From the NCBI GenBank assembly GCA_035454085.1, contig DAOTEJ010000096.1, positions 1-8,048 on the forward strand: a DNA stretch of 8,048 nt, read 5' to 3'. Shown piece after piece: positions 1 to 6,712 of this stretch. Numbering within the stretch: the first letter of the stretch is position 1; the number at the start of each line of letters is the position of its first letter. The notes under the pieces were generated by a model, which saw only the letters and a program-made list of their open reading frames with translations, had not been told where the DNA came from and searched no databases. The stretch is from DAOTEJ01 sp035454085 (GTDB lineage: Bacteria; Pseudomonadota; Gammaproteobacteria; Burkholderiales; Burkholderiaceae_F). Position numbers and translations under genes: made by a program.

Positions 1-503
1 ACGAGTACTTCGCCGAGGAATACGCCAAGCCGGTGGTGATCGCGGGCTTCGAGCCGCTGGACGTGATGCAGGCGATCCTCATGCTCGTACGCCAGCTCAA
101 CGAGGGCCGCGCCGAGGTCGAGAACGAATTCACCCGCGCCGTGACCGCCGAGGGCAACGCCAAGGCCAAGGCGCTGGTCGCCGAGGTGTTCGACCTGCGC
201 AAGACCTTCGAGTGGCGTGGCCTGGGCGAGGTGCCCTACTCCGCGCTGAAGATCAAGGCGGCGTACGCCGGCTTCGATGCCGAGGCGCGCTTCGGCATCA
301 CCTACCAGTCCGTGCCCGACAACAAGGCCTGCGAGTGCGGCGCCATCCTGCGCGGCGTGAAGAAGCCCACCGACTGCAAGGTCTTCGGCACCGTGTGCAC
401 GCCCGAGAATCCTCTGGGCTCGTGCATGGTCAGCAGCGAGGGCGCCTGCGCCGCGCACTACACCTACGGCCGCTTCAAGGACGTGCCCGTCAAGGCCGCC
501 TGA
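1..503 (+). CDS. hypD: HypD, [NiFe]-hydrogenase maturation scaffold (C-terminal part, 5' truncated)
   Basis: The reading frame is already open at the window edge (first full codon at base 3) and ends at TGA 501-503, giving about 166 C-terminal residues of a family usually near 370-380. HypD pairs with HypC to form the cytoplasmic scaffold on which the Fe(CN)2(CO) unit of [NiFe] hydrogenases is assembled, and it carries a [4Fe-4S] cluster. The sequence shows the family-typical KPVVIAGFEPLDVMQAI stretch and a cysteine-rich C-terminus. Cys codons start at 330, 336, 375, 396, 423 and 447, in a CECGAILRG...CKVFGTVCTPENPLGSC context that matches the family's cluster-binding region. The N-terminal Fe-binding cysteine motif lies outside the window. 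hypE follows after 43 bases on the same strand. The internal ATG at 66 and GTG at 33 are not the gene start. Identity is very secure. Confidence 0.96.
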   Translation, partial: EYFAEEYAKPVVIAGFEPLDVMQAILMLVRQLNEGRAEVENEFTRAVTAEGNAKAKALVAEVFDLRKTFEWRGLGEVPYSALKIKAAYAGFDAEARFGITYQSVPDNKACECGAILRGVKKPTDCKVFGTVCTPENPLGSCMVSSEGACAAHYTYGRFKDVPVKAA

Positions 504-546
504 GACCCTACAACCTCTGCCAGCCCACGGCCCGCCGCCGCCCCCC

Positions 547-1596
547 ATGTCCACCGTCAAGCGCGATTACGTCCGACCCGTCGACTTCAAGCACGGCCGC
601 ATCGACATGACCCACGGCTCGGGCGGGCGCGCCATGGCCCAGCTGATCGAGGAACTCTTCGCCCGCGCCTTCGACAACGAATACCTCGCGCAGGGCAACG
701 ACGGCGCGCTGCTGCCCCCGCCCGGCGGACGCATCGTGATGGCCACCGACAGCCACGTGATCACGCCGCTGTTCTTCGCCGGCGGCGACATCGGTTCGCT
801 CGCGGTGCACGGCACGATCAACGACGTGGCGGTGAGCGGCGCGACGCCGCTGTATCTGTCGGCGGGCTTCATCCTCGAAGAAGGCTTTCCGCTGGCGGAT
901 CTCAAGCGCATCGTCGAGTCGATGGCCGCGGCCGCGCGCGCGGCCGGCGTGCCCGTCGTCACCGGCGACACCAAGGTCGTCGAGCAGGGCAAGGGCGACG
1001 GCGTGTTCATCACCACCACCGGCGTGGGCGTGGTTGCCCCGGGCCTGAACCTCTCGGGCGCCAACGCGCGCGCCGGCGACGTGATCCTGCTGTCGGGCAC
1101 GATCGGCGACCACGGTGTGGCGATCATGAGCCAGCGCGAGAACCTGAGCTTCGAGACCACCATCCAGAGCGACAGCGCCGCGCTGCACACCCTCACCGCC
1201 GCCATGCTCGAGGCCGTGCCGACCATCCGCTGCCTGCGCGACCCCACGCGCGGCGGCCTGGCCACCACCCTCAACGAGATCGCCCGCCAAAGCGCGGTGG
1301 GCATGATGCTGCGCGAGGCCGACATCCCCGTGCGCCCCGAGGTCGACGCTGCCTGTGAGTTCCTCGGCCTCGATCCGCTGTACGTGGCCAACGAGGGCAA
1401 GCTCGTCGCCATCTGCCCGCCCGAGCACGCCGGGCAACTGCTGGCCGCGATGCGCGCCCACCCGCTGGGCGCGAACGCCGCGATGATCGGCACGGTCCAC
1501 GCCGACGACCACCACTTCGTGCAGATGGAGACCGCCTTCGGCGGCCGCCGCGTGGTGGACTGGCTCACCGGCGAGCAGCTGCCGCGGATCTGCTGA
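547..1596 (+). CDS. hypE: HypE, carbamoyl dehydratase / thiocyanate-forming maturation protein
   Basis: HypE is a 349-residue cytoplasmic PurM/AIR-synthase-fold protein. It takes a carbamoyl group from HypF onto its C-terminal cysteine, dehydrates it with ATP to a thiocyanate, and passes cyanide to the iron on HypC-HypD. Visible marks are the glycine-rich THGSGGRAM segment (residues 22-30), the ATP/Mg-site stretch VTGDTKVV (138-145), RDPTRGG (231-237), and the diagnostic C-terminal PRIC tail ending in Cys349. All of these are intact and the length is normal for the family, so the enzyme should be active. The ATG at 547 has no clear Shine-Dalgarno site (the upstream bases are C-rich), but the protein from it aligns with the usual HypE N-terminus. 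It sits between hypD (43 bases upstream) and hypX (8 bases downstream), as part of a maturation operon. Confidence 0.98.
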   Translation: MSTVKRDYVRPVDFKHGRIDMTHGSGGRAMAQLIEELFARAFDNEYLAQGNDGALLPPPGGRIVMATDSHVITPLFFAGGDIGSLAVHGTINDVAVSGATPLYLSAGFILEEGFPLADLKRIVESMAAAARAAGVPVVTGDTKVVEQGKGDGVFITTTGVGVVAPGLNLSGANARAGDVILLSGTIGDHGVAIMSQRENLSFETTIQSDSAALHTLTAAMLEAVPTIRCLRDPTRGGLATTLNEIARQSAVGMMLREADIPVRPEVDAACEFLGLDPLYVANEGKLVAICPPEHAGQLLAAMRAHPLGANAAMIGTVHADDHHFVQMETAFGGRRVVDWLTGEQLPRIC

Positions 1597-1604
1597 ACGC
1601 CGCC

Positions 1605-3311
1605 TTGCGCATCCTGCTGCTGGCCCATTCGTTCAACAGTCTCACCCAGCGCCTGTGGGTGGAGCTTGAAGCGCGCGGCCACGAGATCTCGCTCGAACTC
1701 GACGTCAACGACGCCACCACCGCGCAGGCGGTGGCGCTGTTCAAGCCGCAGTTGCTGATCGCCCCCTTCCTCAAGCGCGCCATCCCCGAGTCGGTGTGGC
1801 GCGCGCTGCCCTGCTGGGTGGTGCATCCCGGCATCGTGGGCGATCGCGGCCCGTCCGCGCTCGACTGGGCCGTGCTCGAGGGCGAGGCACGCTGGGGCGT
1901 GACCGTGCTGCAGGCCAACGGCGAGTTCGACGCCGGCGACATCCTGGCCGCGCACGAATTCACGATGCGCGCCGCGACCAAGGGCAGCCTCTATCGCCTG
2001 GAGGTGGCCGAGGCCACGGTGGCCGCGGTCTGCGAGGCGCTCGAGCGCCACGCCCACGGAGTAACGCCCACCCCGCTGGCCGACTGGCAGCCGGCGCCGC
2101 GCAGCCGCGCCCGGCCCGTGTGTCGCCAGTCCGATCGCGCCATCGACTGGGCGCGCGACACCACGGCCAGCGTGCTGGCCCGGATCCGCTCGGCCGACGG
2201 CACGCCCGGGCTGCTCGATGCCTCCGGCGAGGTGCCGCTCAAGCTGCATGACGCCCACCCGGAAGGCGCGCTGCGCGGCGCGCCGGGCGCCTGGATCGCG
2301 CGCCGCGACGAGGCCCTGTGCCGCGCCACGGCCGACGGCGCGGTGTGGATCGGCAGCCTCACCCAGGCCAACGACCCGGACCACCCGTTCAAGCGCCCCG
2401 CCGCCCTGGTGCTGCCCGAACTCGCCGCGCACTTGCCTGAGGCACCCCTCGCGCTGGATGCCGCGCCCGGCGCGCCCACCTGGCGCGAGCTCGCCTACGC
2501 CGAGGCCGAAGGCGTGGGCGTGCTGCACTTTGCTTTCTACAACGGGGCCATGAGCACGGCGCAGTGCCGCCGGCTCGCCGCGGCGCTCGCCTGGGCCAAG
2601 GCGCGGCCCACGCAGGTGCTGGTGCTCGCGGGCGGCCCGGACTTCTGGAGCAACGGTCTGCACCTCAACGTCATCGAGGGGGCCGCCGATCCGGCGGCGG
2701 AGTCGATGGCGAACATCGAGGCCATGGACGACGCGGTGCTCGAGATACTCACCGCGACCGACCAGCTGACGCTCGCCGCCCTGCAGGGCAATGCCGGGGC
2801 GGGCGGCGTGTTCCTGGCGCTTGCCGCCGATCTCGTGTGGGCGCGCAGCGGCGTGGTGCTCAACCCGCACTACAAGGGCATGGGCAACCTCTACGGCTCG
2901 GAATACTGGACCTACGCGCTGCCGCGCCGCGTGGGGGCCGAGGGTGCGGCACGCATCACCGCCCAGCGCTTGCCCATGGGCACGCACGAGGCTCGAGCCC
3001 TGGGCCTGATCGACGACGCCTTCGGCGCCGCGCCGGCCGACTTCCTGCACGAGGCGCTGAGGCGCGCGCGCCAGCTGGCGGCCGACCCGACCCTGCCCGA
3101 GCGGCTGCGCGCCAAAGCCGCACGCCGCGCCGCCGACGAGCAGGCCAAGCCGCTCGCCGCCTACCGCGCCGAGGAACTGGCGCGCATGAGCCTCAACTTT
3201 CACGGCTTCGATCCCAGCTACCACGTGGCCCGCAGCCACTTCGTGCGCAAGAGCGGCAAGGCGCGCACCCCGAGCTGGCTCGCGCGTCACCGCCACCCCC
3301 GCGGCGTATGA
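1605..3311 (+). CDS. hypX: HypX/HoxX, CO-ligand synthase (formyl-THF transferase / enoyl-CoA hydratase fusion)
   Basis: This 568-residue two-domain protein makes the CO ligand of [NiFe] hydrogenases in aerobic organisms. The N-terminal domain moves the formyl group of N10-formyl-tetrahydrofolate to CoA, and the C-terminal crotonase-like domain decarbonylates formyl-CoA to CO. The N-terminal domain shows VVHPGIVGDRGPSALDWA (His74) and WGVTVLQANGEFDAGDIL (Asp109), matching the His/Asp pattern of formyltransferases. The position of the usual catalytic Asn, two before His, is Val72 here; I believe this is common in HypX, but I could not check it. The second domain shows FWSNGLHLN (347-355) and GNAGAGGVFLALAADL (from 395), the crotonase oxyanion-hole segments, and then the HypX-specific YKGMGNLYGSEYWTY (423-437). 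The start is a TTG with no Shine-Dalgarno site, 8 bases after the hypE stop. It is chosen because MRILLLAHSFNSLTQRL is the expected family N-terminus. Translation probably depends on hypE. Confidence 0.96.
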   Translation: MRILLLAHSFNSLTQRLWVELEARGHEISLELDVNDATTAQAVALFKPQLLIAPFLKRAIPESVWRALPCWVVHPGIVGDRGPSALDWAVLEGEARWGVTVLQANGEFDAGDILAAHEFTMRAATKGSLYRLEVAEATVAAVCEALERHAHGVTPTPLADWQPAPRSRARPVCRQSDRAIDWARDTTASVLARIRSADGTPGLLDASGEVPLKLHDAHPEGALRGAPGAWIARRDEALCRATADGAVWIGSLTQANDPDHPFKRPAALVLPELAAHLPEAPLALDAAPGAPTWRELAYAEAEGVGVLHFAFYNGAMSTAQCRRLAAALAWAKARPTQVLVLAGGPDFWSNGLHLNVIEGAADPAAESMANIEAMDDAVLEILTATDQLTLAALQGNAGAGGVFLALAADLVWARSGVVLNPHYKGMGNLYGSEYWTYALPRRVGAEGAARITAQRLPMGTHEARALGLIDDAFGAAPADFLHEALRRARQLAADPTLPERLRAKAARRAADEQAKPLAAYRAEELARMSLNFHGFDPSYHVARSHFVRKSGKARTPSWLARHRHPRGV

Positions 3312-3329
3312 GCCGCGTCACCGAAGCAC

Positions 3330-3346
3330 CCTGCCGGCCCGGCAGG
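3330..3346 (+). terminator. GC-rich hairpin after hypX, possible weak terminator
   Basis: CCTGCC, a 5-base loop, then GGCAGG form a perfect 6-bp stem starting 18 bases after the hypX stop codon. No T-run follows, so it is not a classical intrinsic terminator. It could slow or attenuate transcription between the hyp genes and the ATPase operon, stabilise the 3' end of the hyp mRNA, or be chance in GC-rich DNA. Confidence 0.3.
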
Positions 3347-3393
3347 CGCGCCAGCCGTTGCGCTTAGGCAAAGTCGGCCACCCGCCCTCGGCC

Positions 3394-3399
3394 TATAAG
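3394..3399 (+). promoter_or_regulatory. possible -10 box (TATAAG) for the ATPase operon
   Basis: TATAAG stands out as the only AT-rich hexamer of this kind in the 94-base gap after hypX, and it is one mismatch from the sigma-70 consensus TATAAT. No good -35 element lies 16-18 bases upstream: AAGTCG sits at that place, while TTAGGC at 3364-3369 is too far away. A start of transcription near 3406 would leave a leader of about 45 bases before the GTG at 3451. It may be an activator-dependent promoter or chance. Confidence 0.3.
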
Positions 3400-3439
3400 T
3401 AGGCCATGGTCCAGGCCGCGACCAAGACGGCCCGTGATC

Positions 3440-3445
3440 GGGAGA
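3440..3445 (+). promoter_or_regulatory. Shine-Dalgarno site that decides the first ATPase-gene start
   Basis: GGGAGA lies 5 bases before GTG 3451, an ideal spacing. The longer alternative start, ATG 3406, has no comparable site, only TAGG right next to the ATG. It also lies only 6 bases from the candidate -10 box, which would leave no room for a leader. This favours GTG 3451, though the codons between 3406 and 3450 are GC3-rich, so the longer form cannot be excluded. Confidence 0.5.
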
Positions 3446-3450
3446 AGTCC

Positions 3451-3795
3451 GTGGCTGTGAGCAAGTTGCCCGAAACCCGCGAGGCGGATGCCGCCATCGC
3501 GCGCGTGCTCGAGGCCGAGCGCCTGGCCCAGTCCCGCATCGCCGAGGCACTCGCGCAAGCCGAGCAGCGGGTGGCCGAGGCACGCGTGGTGGCGCGCCGC
3601 GTGGCCACCACCTACGAGGATCGTGTCGCGCGCGCCCGCGCTTCGGTGGAGCGACGCATCGCCGCGCGCCACGCCGAGGTCGATGCACGGATCGCGGCAC
3701 TGCGCGCCGCCGAGGTCCAGCTGCCCGCGCAGTCAGCCCAGCTCGATGCGGCGCTCGCCACTCTGCTCGCGGAACTCACCGGAGGGCAGCCGTGA
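3451..3795 (+). CDS. small coiled-coil subunit of V/A-type ATPase (peripheral stalk, G/H-like)
   Basis: This is a 114-residue protein (129 if ATG 3406 is used) made almost wholly of Ala, Arg, Glu, Val and Leu in a heptad-like pattern, for example EADAAIARVLEAERLAQ and VARRVATTYEDRVARARA, continuing to an AALRAAEVQLPAQ segment and a short C-terminal helix. It predicts one long soluble coiled coil with no membrane segment. In V/A-ATPases a protein of this kind (subunit G or H) pairs with subunit E to form the outer stalk that links the catalytic head to subunit I. It opens the operon, where many V/A operons also have their G/H gene, and its stop overlaps the start of the subunit C gene (GTGA). 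The assignment rests on position, size and composition, because such coiled coils have little diagnostic sequence. The alternative is an operon-specific assembly factor. Confidence 0.7.
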   Translation: MAVSKLPETREADAAIARVLEAERLAQSRIAEALAQAEQRVAEARVVARRVATTYEDRVARARASVERRIAARHAEVDARIAALRAAEVQLPAQSAQLDAALATLLAELTGGQP

Positions 3796-4550
3796 TCGCG
3801 GTCGGCAGCCTCGACTACGCGCAGGCGCGCATGCAGTCGCGCCTGGGACGGCGCCCGAGCGAGCCGGTGTGGAGCGCGATCGAGCACGCGCGCGAGTTCG
3901 AGGCGGTGATCGACCTCGCACGCGGCACCACGCTTGCAGAGGCACTGCACGACCTGGGCGAGGCGCGCGAGGTCCACGCCGTCGAGGGCCGCCTGCGTCT
4001 CCACTGGCGTGCAACGGTCGAGGAGGCTGCGTTGTGGATGCCCGGCCGCTGGCGCGCCGCGCTGCGCTGGTGCGCGGTGCTTCCCGATCTGCCCGCCCTG
4101 CACCATGCGGCCAGCGGTCGCGCGGCCTACGACTGGATGCGCGCCGACCCGATCTACCGCGAACTGGTCGACGAGGACGGCGTGCGCGTGCCTGCGGACC
4201 ACGCCCTCGCGCCGCTTGCCGCCGCGCTGACCGCGCCGCGCGAGCTGGCGCGCGCCTGGGGCCGCGAGTGGCTGCGGCGCGCGGGCCTCTCGGGCGATCA
4301 GCTGGAGGGCCTGGTGCCCATCCGCCGCCTGCTGGCTTACCGGCTGGTGCCGGCCAAGGTGGTGGCCGAGGCCGGCCAGGTGCGCGTGCGGCGCGACCTC
4401 GACGCGGGGCTGCTCGCCGCCTTCCGGCGTCACGCGATCGAGCCTCTGGCCGCCTTCGCCTACGTCGGACTGGTCGCGCTCGACCTCGAGCGCCTGCGCG
4501 GCGAGGTGACGCGCCGGCTGGCCATGCCGACCCGGAGCTTCGCCTCATGA
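3792..4550 (+). CDS. V/A-type ATPase subunit C (d/AC39-like central-stalk socket)
   Basis: This 252-residue cytoplasmic protein probably acts as the funnel that joins the rotor stalk (D/F) to the membrane c-ring. Evidence is the N-terminal LDYAQARMQSRLGRR (residues 7-21), which resembles the Y-A-x-A-R-x-R-x-x-x start of AC39/subunit C proteins, and a helical C-terminus (PLAAFAYVGLVALDLERLRG) like the end of that family. Its place directly before subunit I fits too. It is clearly shorter than the usual 320-350 residues, so one of the internal repeats may be reduced. It has several Trp-rich segments (MPGRWRAALRWC). The start is GTG 3792, with a strong GGAGGG site at 3781-3786 five bases upstream, overlapping the preceding stop by 4 bases. 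The end overlaps the subunit I ATG. Confidence in family is good but lower than for I, K and A because the sequence is divergent. Confidence 0.8.
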   Translation: MIAVGSLDYAQARMQSRLGRRPSEPVWSAIEHAREFEAVIDLARGTTLAEALHDLGEAREVHAVEGRLRLHWRATVEEAALWMPGRWRAALRWCAVLPDLPALHHAASGRAAYDWMRADPIYRELVDEDGVRVPADHALAPLAAALTAPRELARAWGREWLRRAGLSGDQLEGLVPIRRLLAYRLVPAKVVAEAGQVRVRRDLDAGLLAAFRRHAIEPLAAFAYVGLVALDLERLRGEVTRRLAMPTRSFAS

Positions 4551-6367
4551 TCCGTCCGCAGGCTGCCGGCTGGTTCGAGGTGCTGGTCGCGCGCGACGAC
4601 GCGAGCGCCCTGCTCGAGGCCCTGGCGGCCACCGGAACGGTCGAGCTCGAGCCGCGCGTGCGCGCCGGCCCGCCGCCGGGCATGGCCGAAGCCCAGCCCC
4701 TGCTCGCGCGCGGCACCGAGCTCGCCCAGCGCTACGCCGCGTACTGGCCGCGCGAGGGATTCGTGCCCTCGCCCTTCCCCGAGGCGCCGCTGCCCACGCT
4801 GGCGCGCGGCATTGCATCGATCGAGGCCTGGGCTCGCGAGGCCGAACCGCTGATCGCGCAGGCCCAGCGCGCCGAGACGGAACGCGAGGAACTGGACCGC
4901 TGGAGCTCGGTGATTGGCGCGCTGCTCGAGCACCACCTCGACCTCGCCGCGCTCGCCAAGGCCGGGCCCCTGGTGCAGGCGCGCCTCATCGAGCTCGCTC
5001 CCGCAACCGTGGAGTCGCTCGCCAGCGCCAGCGGCGTGGTGCGGGCGGTCGACACGCCCGCGGCCCGCTACCTGATCGCCCTGGGCACGACTGCCGACCT
5101 CGACGCCCTGGCGCGCGAGGCAGCGGCACTCAAGGGCCGGGTGCATCCCGTGCCGGGCTGGCTGGGCGAGTCGGTGGTGGCCAGCGAGTCGTGGATAGAG
5201 TCGCGTCGCGCCGCGCTGGAGCGCGAGTCGGTCGCGCGCCAGGCGCAGTTCCAGGTGCTCGCCGGGCGCCATGCGCTTGCCACGGCACTGGCCGACCTGA
5301 GCCGTCTGCAATGGCTGGCGCGCAACGTGCGCGAGCTCGAGGCCGGCGAGCACTTCGCCTGGGTGACGGGCTGGACCAGCGATCCCGACGGCCGCCGCCT
5401 GCAAGCCGCGGTCGAAGCCAGCCACGCGCGCGCCCTGCTGCGTTTCTGCCCGGCCCCGCGCGACCTGCGCGCGCCCTTGCTGCTCGCCAACCCCGCCTGG
5501 GCACGGCCCTTCGAGATCTTTCCCAAGGCCATGGGCATGCCGGCGGCCGACGAGGCCGACCCCAGCGTGCTGCTGGCACTGGCCGTGCCCCTGATGTTCG
5601 GCTACATGTTCGGCGACCTGGGCCAGGGCCTGGTGATCGCCGCGCTCGGCTTCTTCTATCGCCGCCGCCACGTGGTGGCCCGCCTGCTGATCGCCGGCGG
5701 GCTGTCGGCCGCCGGCTTTGGCGTGCTCTTCGGCTCGGTGTTCGCGCGCGAGGACGTGATCCCGGCGCTGTGGATGCATCCGCTCGCGCACCCCATCGAA
5801 CTGCTCGCCGTGCCGGTGGCGGGCGGCGCGCTGCTGCTGGCCGCCGGTCTGCTGCTCAACGCCCTGGCCTCGTACTGGCGCGGCGAATGGGCGCGCTGGA
5901 TTGGCGAGGACCTGGGCCTGCTGGCGGTGTATGCCGGTGTGCTGGGCATGTTCTTCAAAATCGAGTTCGCCTGGCTCGCCGCGGCGGGCGCAGCCGCCTT
6001 CGTCGCCGGCCACGCGCTGCATGCGCAGCGCGCCTCGGCCGCGGGCGCCGCGTTGGGCGAACTGGTCGAGCGCACCCTGCAACTGCTCATCAACACGCTG
6101 TCCTTCGCGCGCGTCGGCGCCTTCGCGCTGGCCCACGCCGGCCTGTCGTCCGCGGTGACCGCGCTGGCCGATTCCACCGGCGGCGGTCTCGCATGGTGGC
6201 TGGTGATGGCGGTGGGCAACGTGGCGATCATCGTGGTCGAGGCCATGGTGGTGGCGATCCAGACCACGCGCCTCGTGCTCTTCGAATTCTTCACACGCTT
6301 TCTGCACGGCGGGGGCCGGGTGTTCCAGCCCCTGCCGCCGCCTCCGCTCACTTCCCGGGAGACCTAG
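4547..6367 (+). CDS. ntpI: V/A-type ATPase subunit I ('a' subunit, membrane stator)
   Basis: This 606-residue stator protein forms the ion half-channels beside the c-ring. About the first 335 residues form a soluble cytoplasmic domain that binds the outer stalk. The rest is a multi-helix membrane domain, with the family motif LMFGYMFGDLGQGL at 349-362 and further hydrophobic segments. The two functional arginines are present: Arg522 in NTLSFARVGAFALAHAGLSS, equivalent to the essential Arg that faces the c-ring glutamate, and Arg575 in EAMVVAIQTTRLVLFEFF, where Glu565 and Gln572 also match the conserved E...Q..R pattern. A short Pro-rich tail (FQPLPPPPLTSRET) ends the protein. It is slightly shorter than the common 640-660 residues. 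The frame is open far upstream, but ATG 4547 is the start: it overlaps the subunit C stop (ATGA) and has GGAG at 4534-4537. It abuts the K gene with no gap. Confidence 0.95.
   Translation: MIRPQAAGWFEVLVARDDASALLEALAATGTVELEPRVRAGPPPGMAEAQPLLARGTELAQRYAAYWPREGFVPSPFPEAPLPTLARGIASIEAWAREAEPLIAQAQRAETEREELDRWSSVIGALLEHHLDLAALAKAGPLVQARLIELAPATVESLASASGVVRAVDTPAARYLIALGTTADLDALAREAAALKGRVHPVPGWLGESVVASESWIESRRAALERESVARQAQFQVLAGRHALATALADLSRLQWLARNVRELEAGEHFAWVTGWTSDPDGRRLQAAVEASHARALLRFCPAPRDLRAPLLLANPAWARPFEIFPKAMGMPAADEADPSVLLALAVPLMFGYMFGDLGQGLVIAALGFFYRRRHVVARLLIAGGLSAAGFGVLFGSVFAREDVIPALWMHPLAHPIELLAVPVAGGALLLAAGLLLNALASYWRGEWARWIGEDLGLLAVYAGVLGMFFKIEFAWLAAAGAAAFVAGHALHAQRASAAGAALGELVERTLQLLINTLSFARVGAFALAHAGLSSAVTALADSTGGGLAWWLVMAVGNVAIIVVEAMVVAIQTTRLVLFEFFTRFLHGGGRVFQPLPPPPLTSRET
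6357..6362 (+). promoter_or_regulatory. Shine-Dalgarno site for the proteolipid gene
   Basis: GGGAGA lies inside the last codons of the subunit I gene, 5 bases before ATG 6368. Subunit K is needed in many copies per complex, so a strong own site, together with no overlap of the two genes, fits independent high-level initiation at this cistron. Confidence 0.55.
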
Positions 6368-6712
6368 ATGAAGTCAAAGTTCCAGCTTCTGGCCGCGCTC
6401 ACTGGCGTGCTGCTCGTGCTGGCCGCCGTGGCGAGCGCCCTGCTCGTCGTGGCGCCCGCAGCGCTCGCCGCCACGCCGGGCGCGGCCCTGCCCGAAGGCG
6501 CGACCTGGGCCTTTGCCGCCGCGGCCGCCTCGACCGCGCTGTCCGCACTGGCCGCCGGCTACGCAGTGGCCAAGGTCGGCACCGCGGCGATCGGCGCGAT
6601 GGCCGAGAAGCCCGAGCTCTTCGGGCGCCTGCTGATCTTCGTGGGCCTGGCCGAGGGCATCGCGATCTACGGCCTGATCGTGTCGATCCTGATCCTCAAC
6701 CGCTTGGCATGA
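6368..6712 (+). CDS. ntpK: V/A-type ATPase subunit K (c-ring proteolipid)
   Basis: This 114-residue proteolipid forms the rotating ring that carries ions across the membrane. After an N-terminal hydrophobic stretch come two membrane helices: a small-residue-rich one (about 48-72, with LSALAAGYAVAKVG) and one with the ion-binding glutamate, Glu96, in FVGLAEGIAIYGLIVSILIL. A polar loop (MAEKPELFGR, 78-87) joins them and would face subunits C, D and F. The first 35 residues look like a signal peptide: MKSK, a long hydrophobic core, and an A-x-A type site at PAALAA. Removal would leave a mature protein of about 80 residues, the normal single-hairpin size. Gly follows Glu96 where Na+-binding rings usually have Ser or Thr, and helix 1 has no Gln, so H+ coupling is more likely (inference). 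The ATG directly follows the subunit I stop, and the stop overlaps the F start. Confidence 0.95.
   Translation: MKSKFQLLAALTGVLLVLAAVASALLVVAPAALAATPGAALPEGATWAFAAAAASTALSALAAGYAVAKVGTAAIGAMAEKPELFGRLLIFVGLAEGIAIYGLIVSILILNRLA

Noticed and set aside
504..546. Possible promoter between hypD and hypE
   Set aside because: The 43-base gap is C-rich with no -10 or -35 like element and no hairpin with a T-run; hypE is most simply co-transcribed with hypD.
930..945. Perfect 16-base palindrome of alternating C and G inside hypE
   Set aside because: It falls in codons for an alanine/arginine run and is what GC3-rich codon use produces by chance; no operator or attachment site context is visible.
567..3296. 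Open frame of 909 codons on the minus strand opposite hypE and hypX
   Set aside because: Its product is rich in Arg, Gly, Ala and His with no recognisable domain. Long antisense frames are expected in GC3-rich genes, and the + strand here encodes two clear, intact families.
3488..4546. 353-codon upstream extension of the subunit I frame
   Set aside because: It is Arg/Pro/Ala-rich and non-homologous, and overlaps the coiled-coil and C genes in another frame. The ATG at 4547, with stop/start overlap and a Shine-Dalgarno site, is the real start.
4460..6307. Open frame of 615 codons on the minus strand opposite subunit I
   Set aside because: Same codon-bias artefact: Gln/His/Arg/Gly-rich with no domain, opposite a gene with clear conserved motifs.
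5191..6708. Upstream extension of the subunit F frame through the I and K genes
   Set aside because: It is Arg-rich nonsense in the shadow of two real genes. F begins at ATG 6709, where YIGDEVSAAAYRLAG gives the family start.
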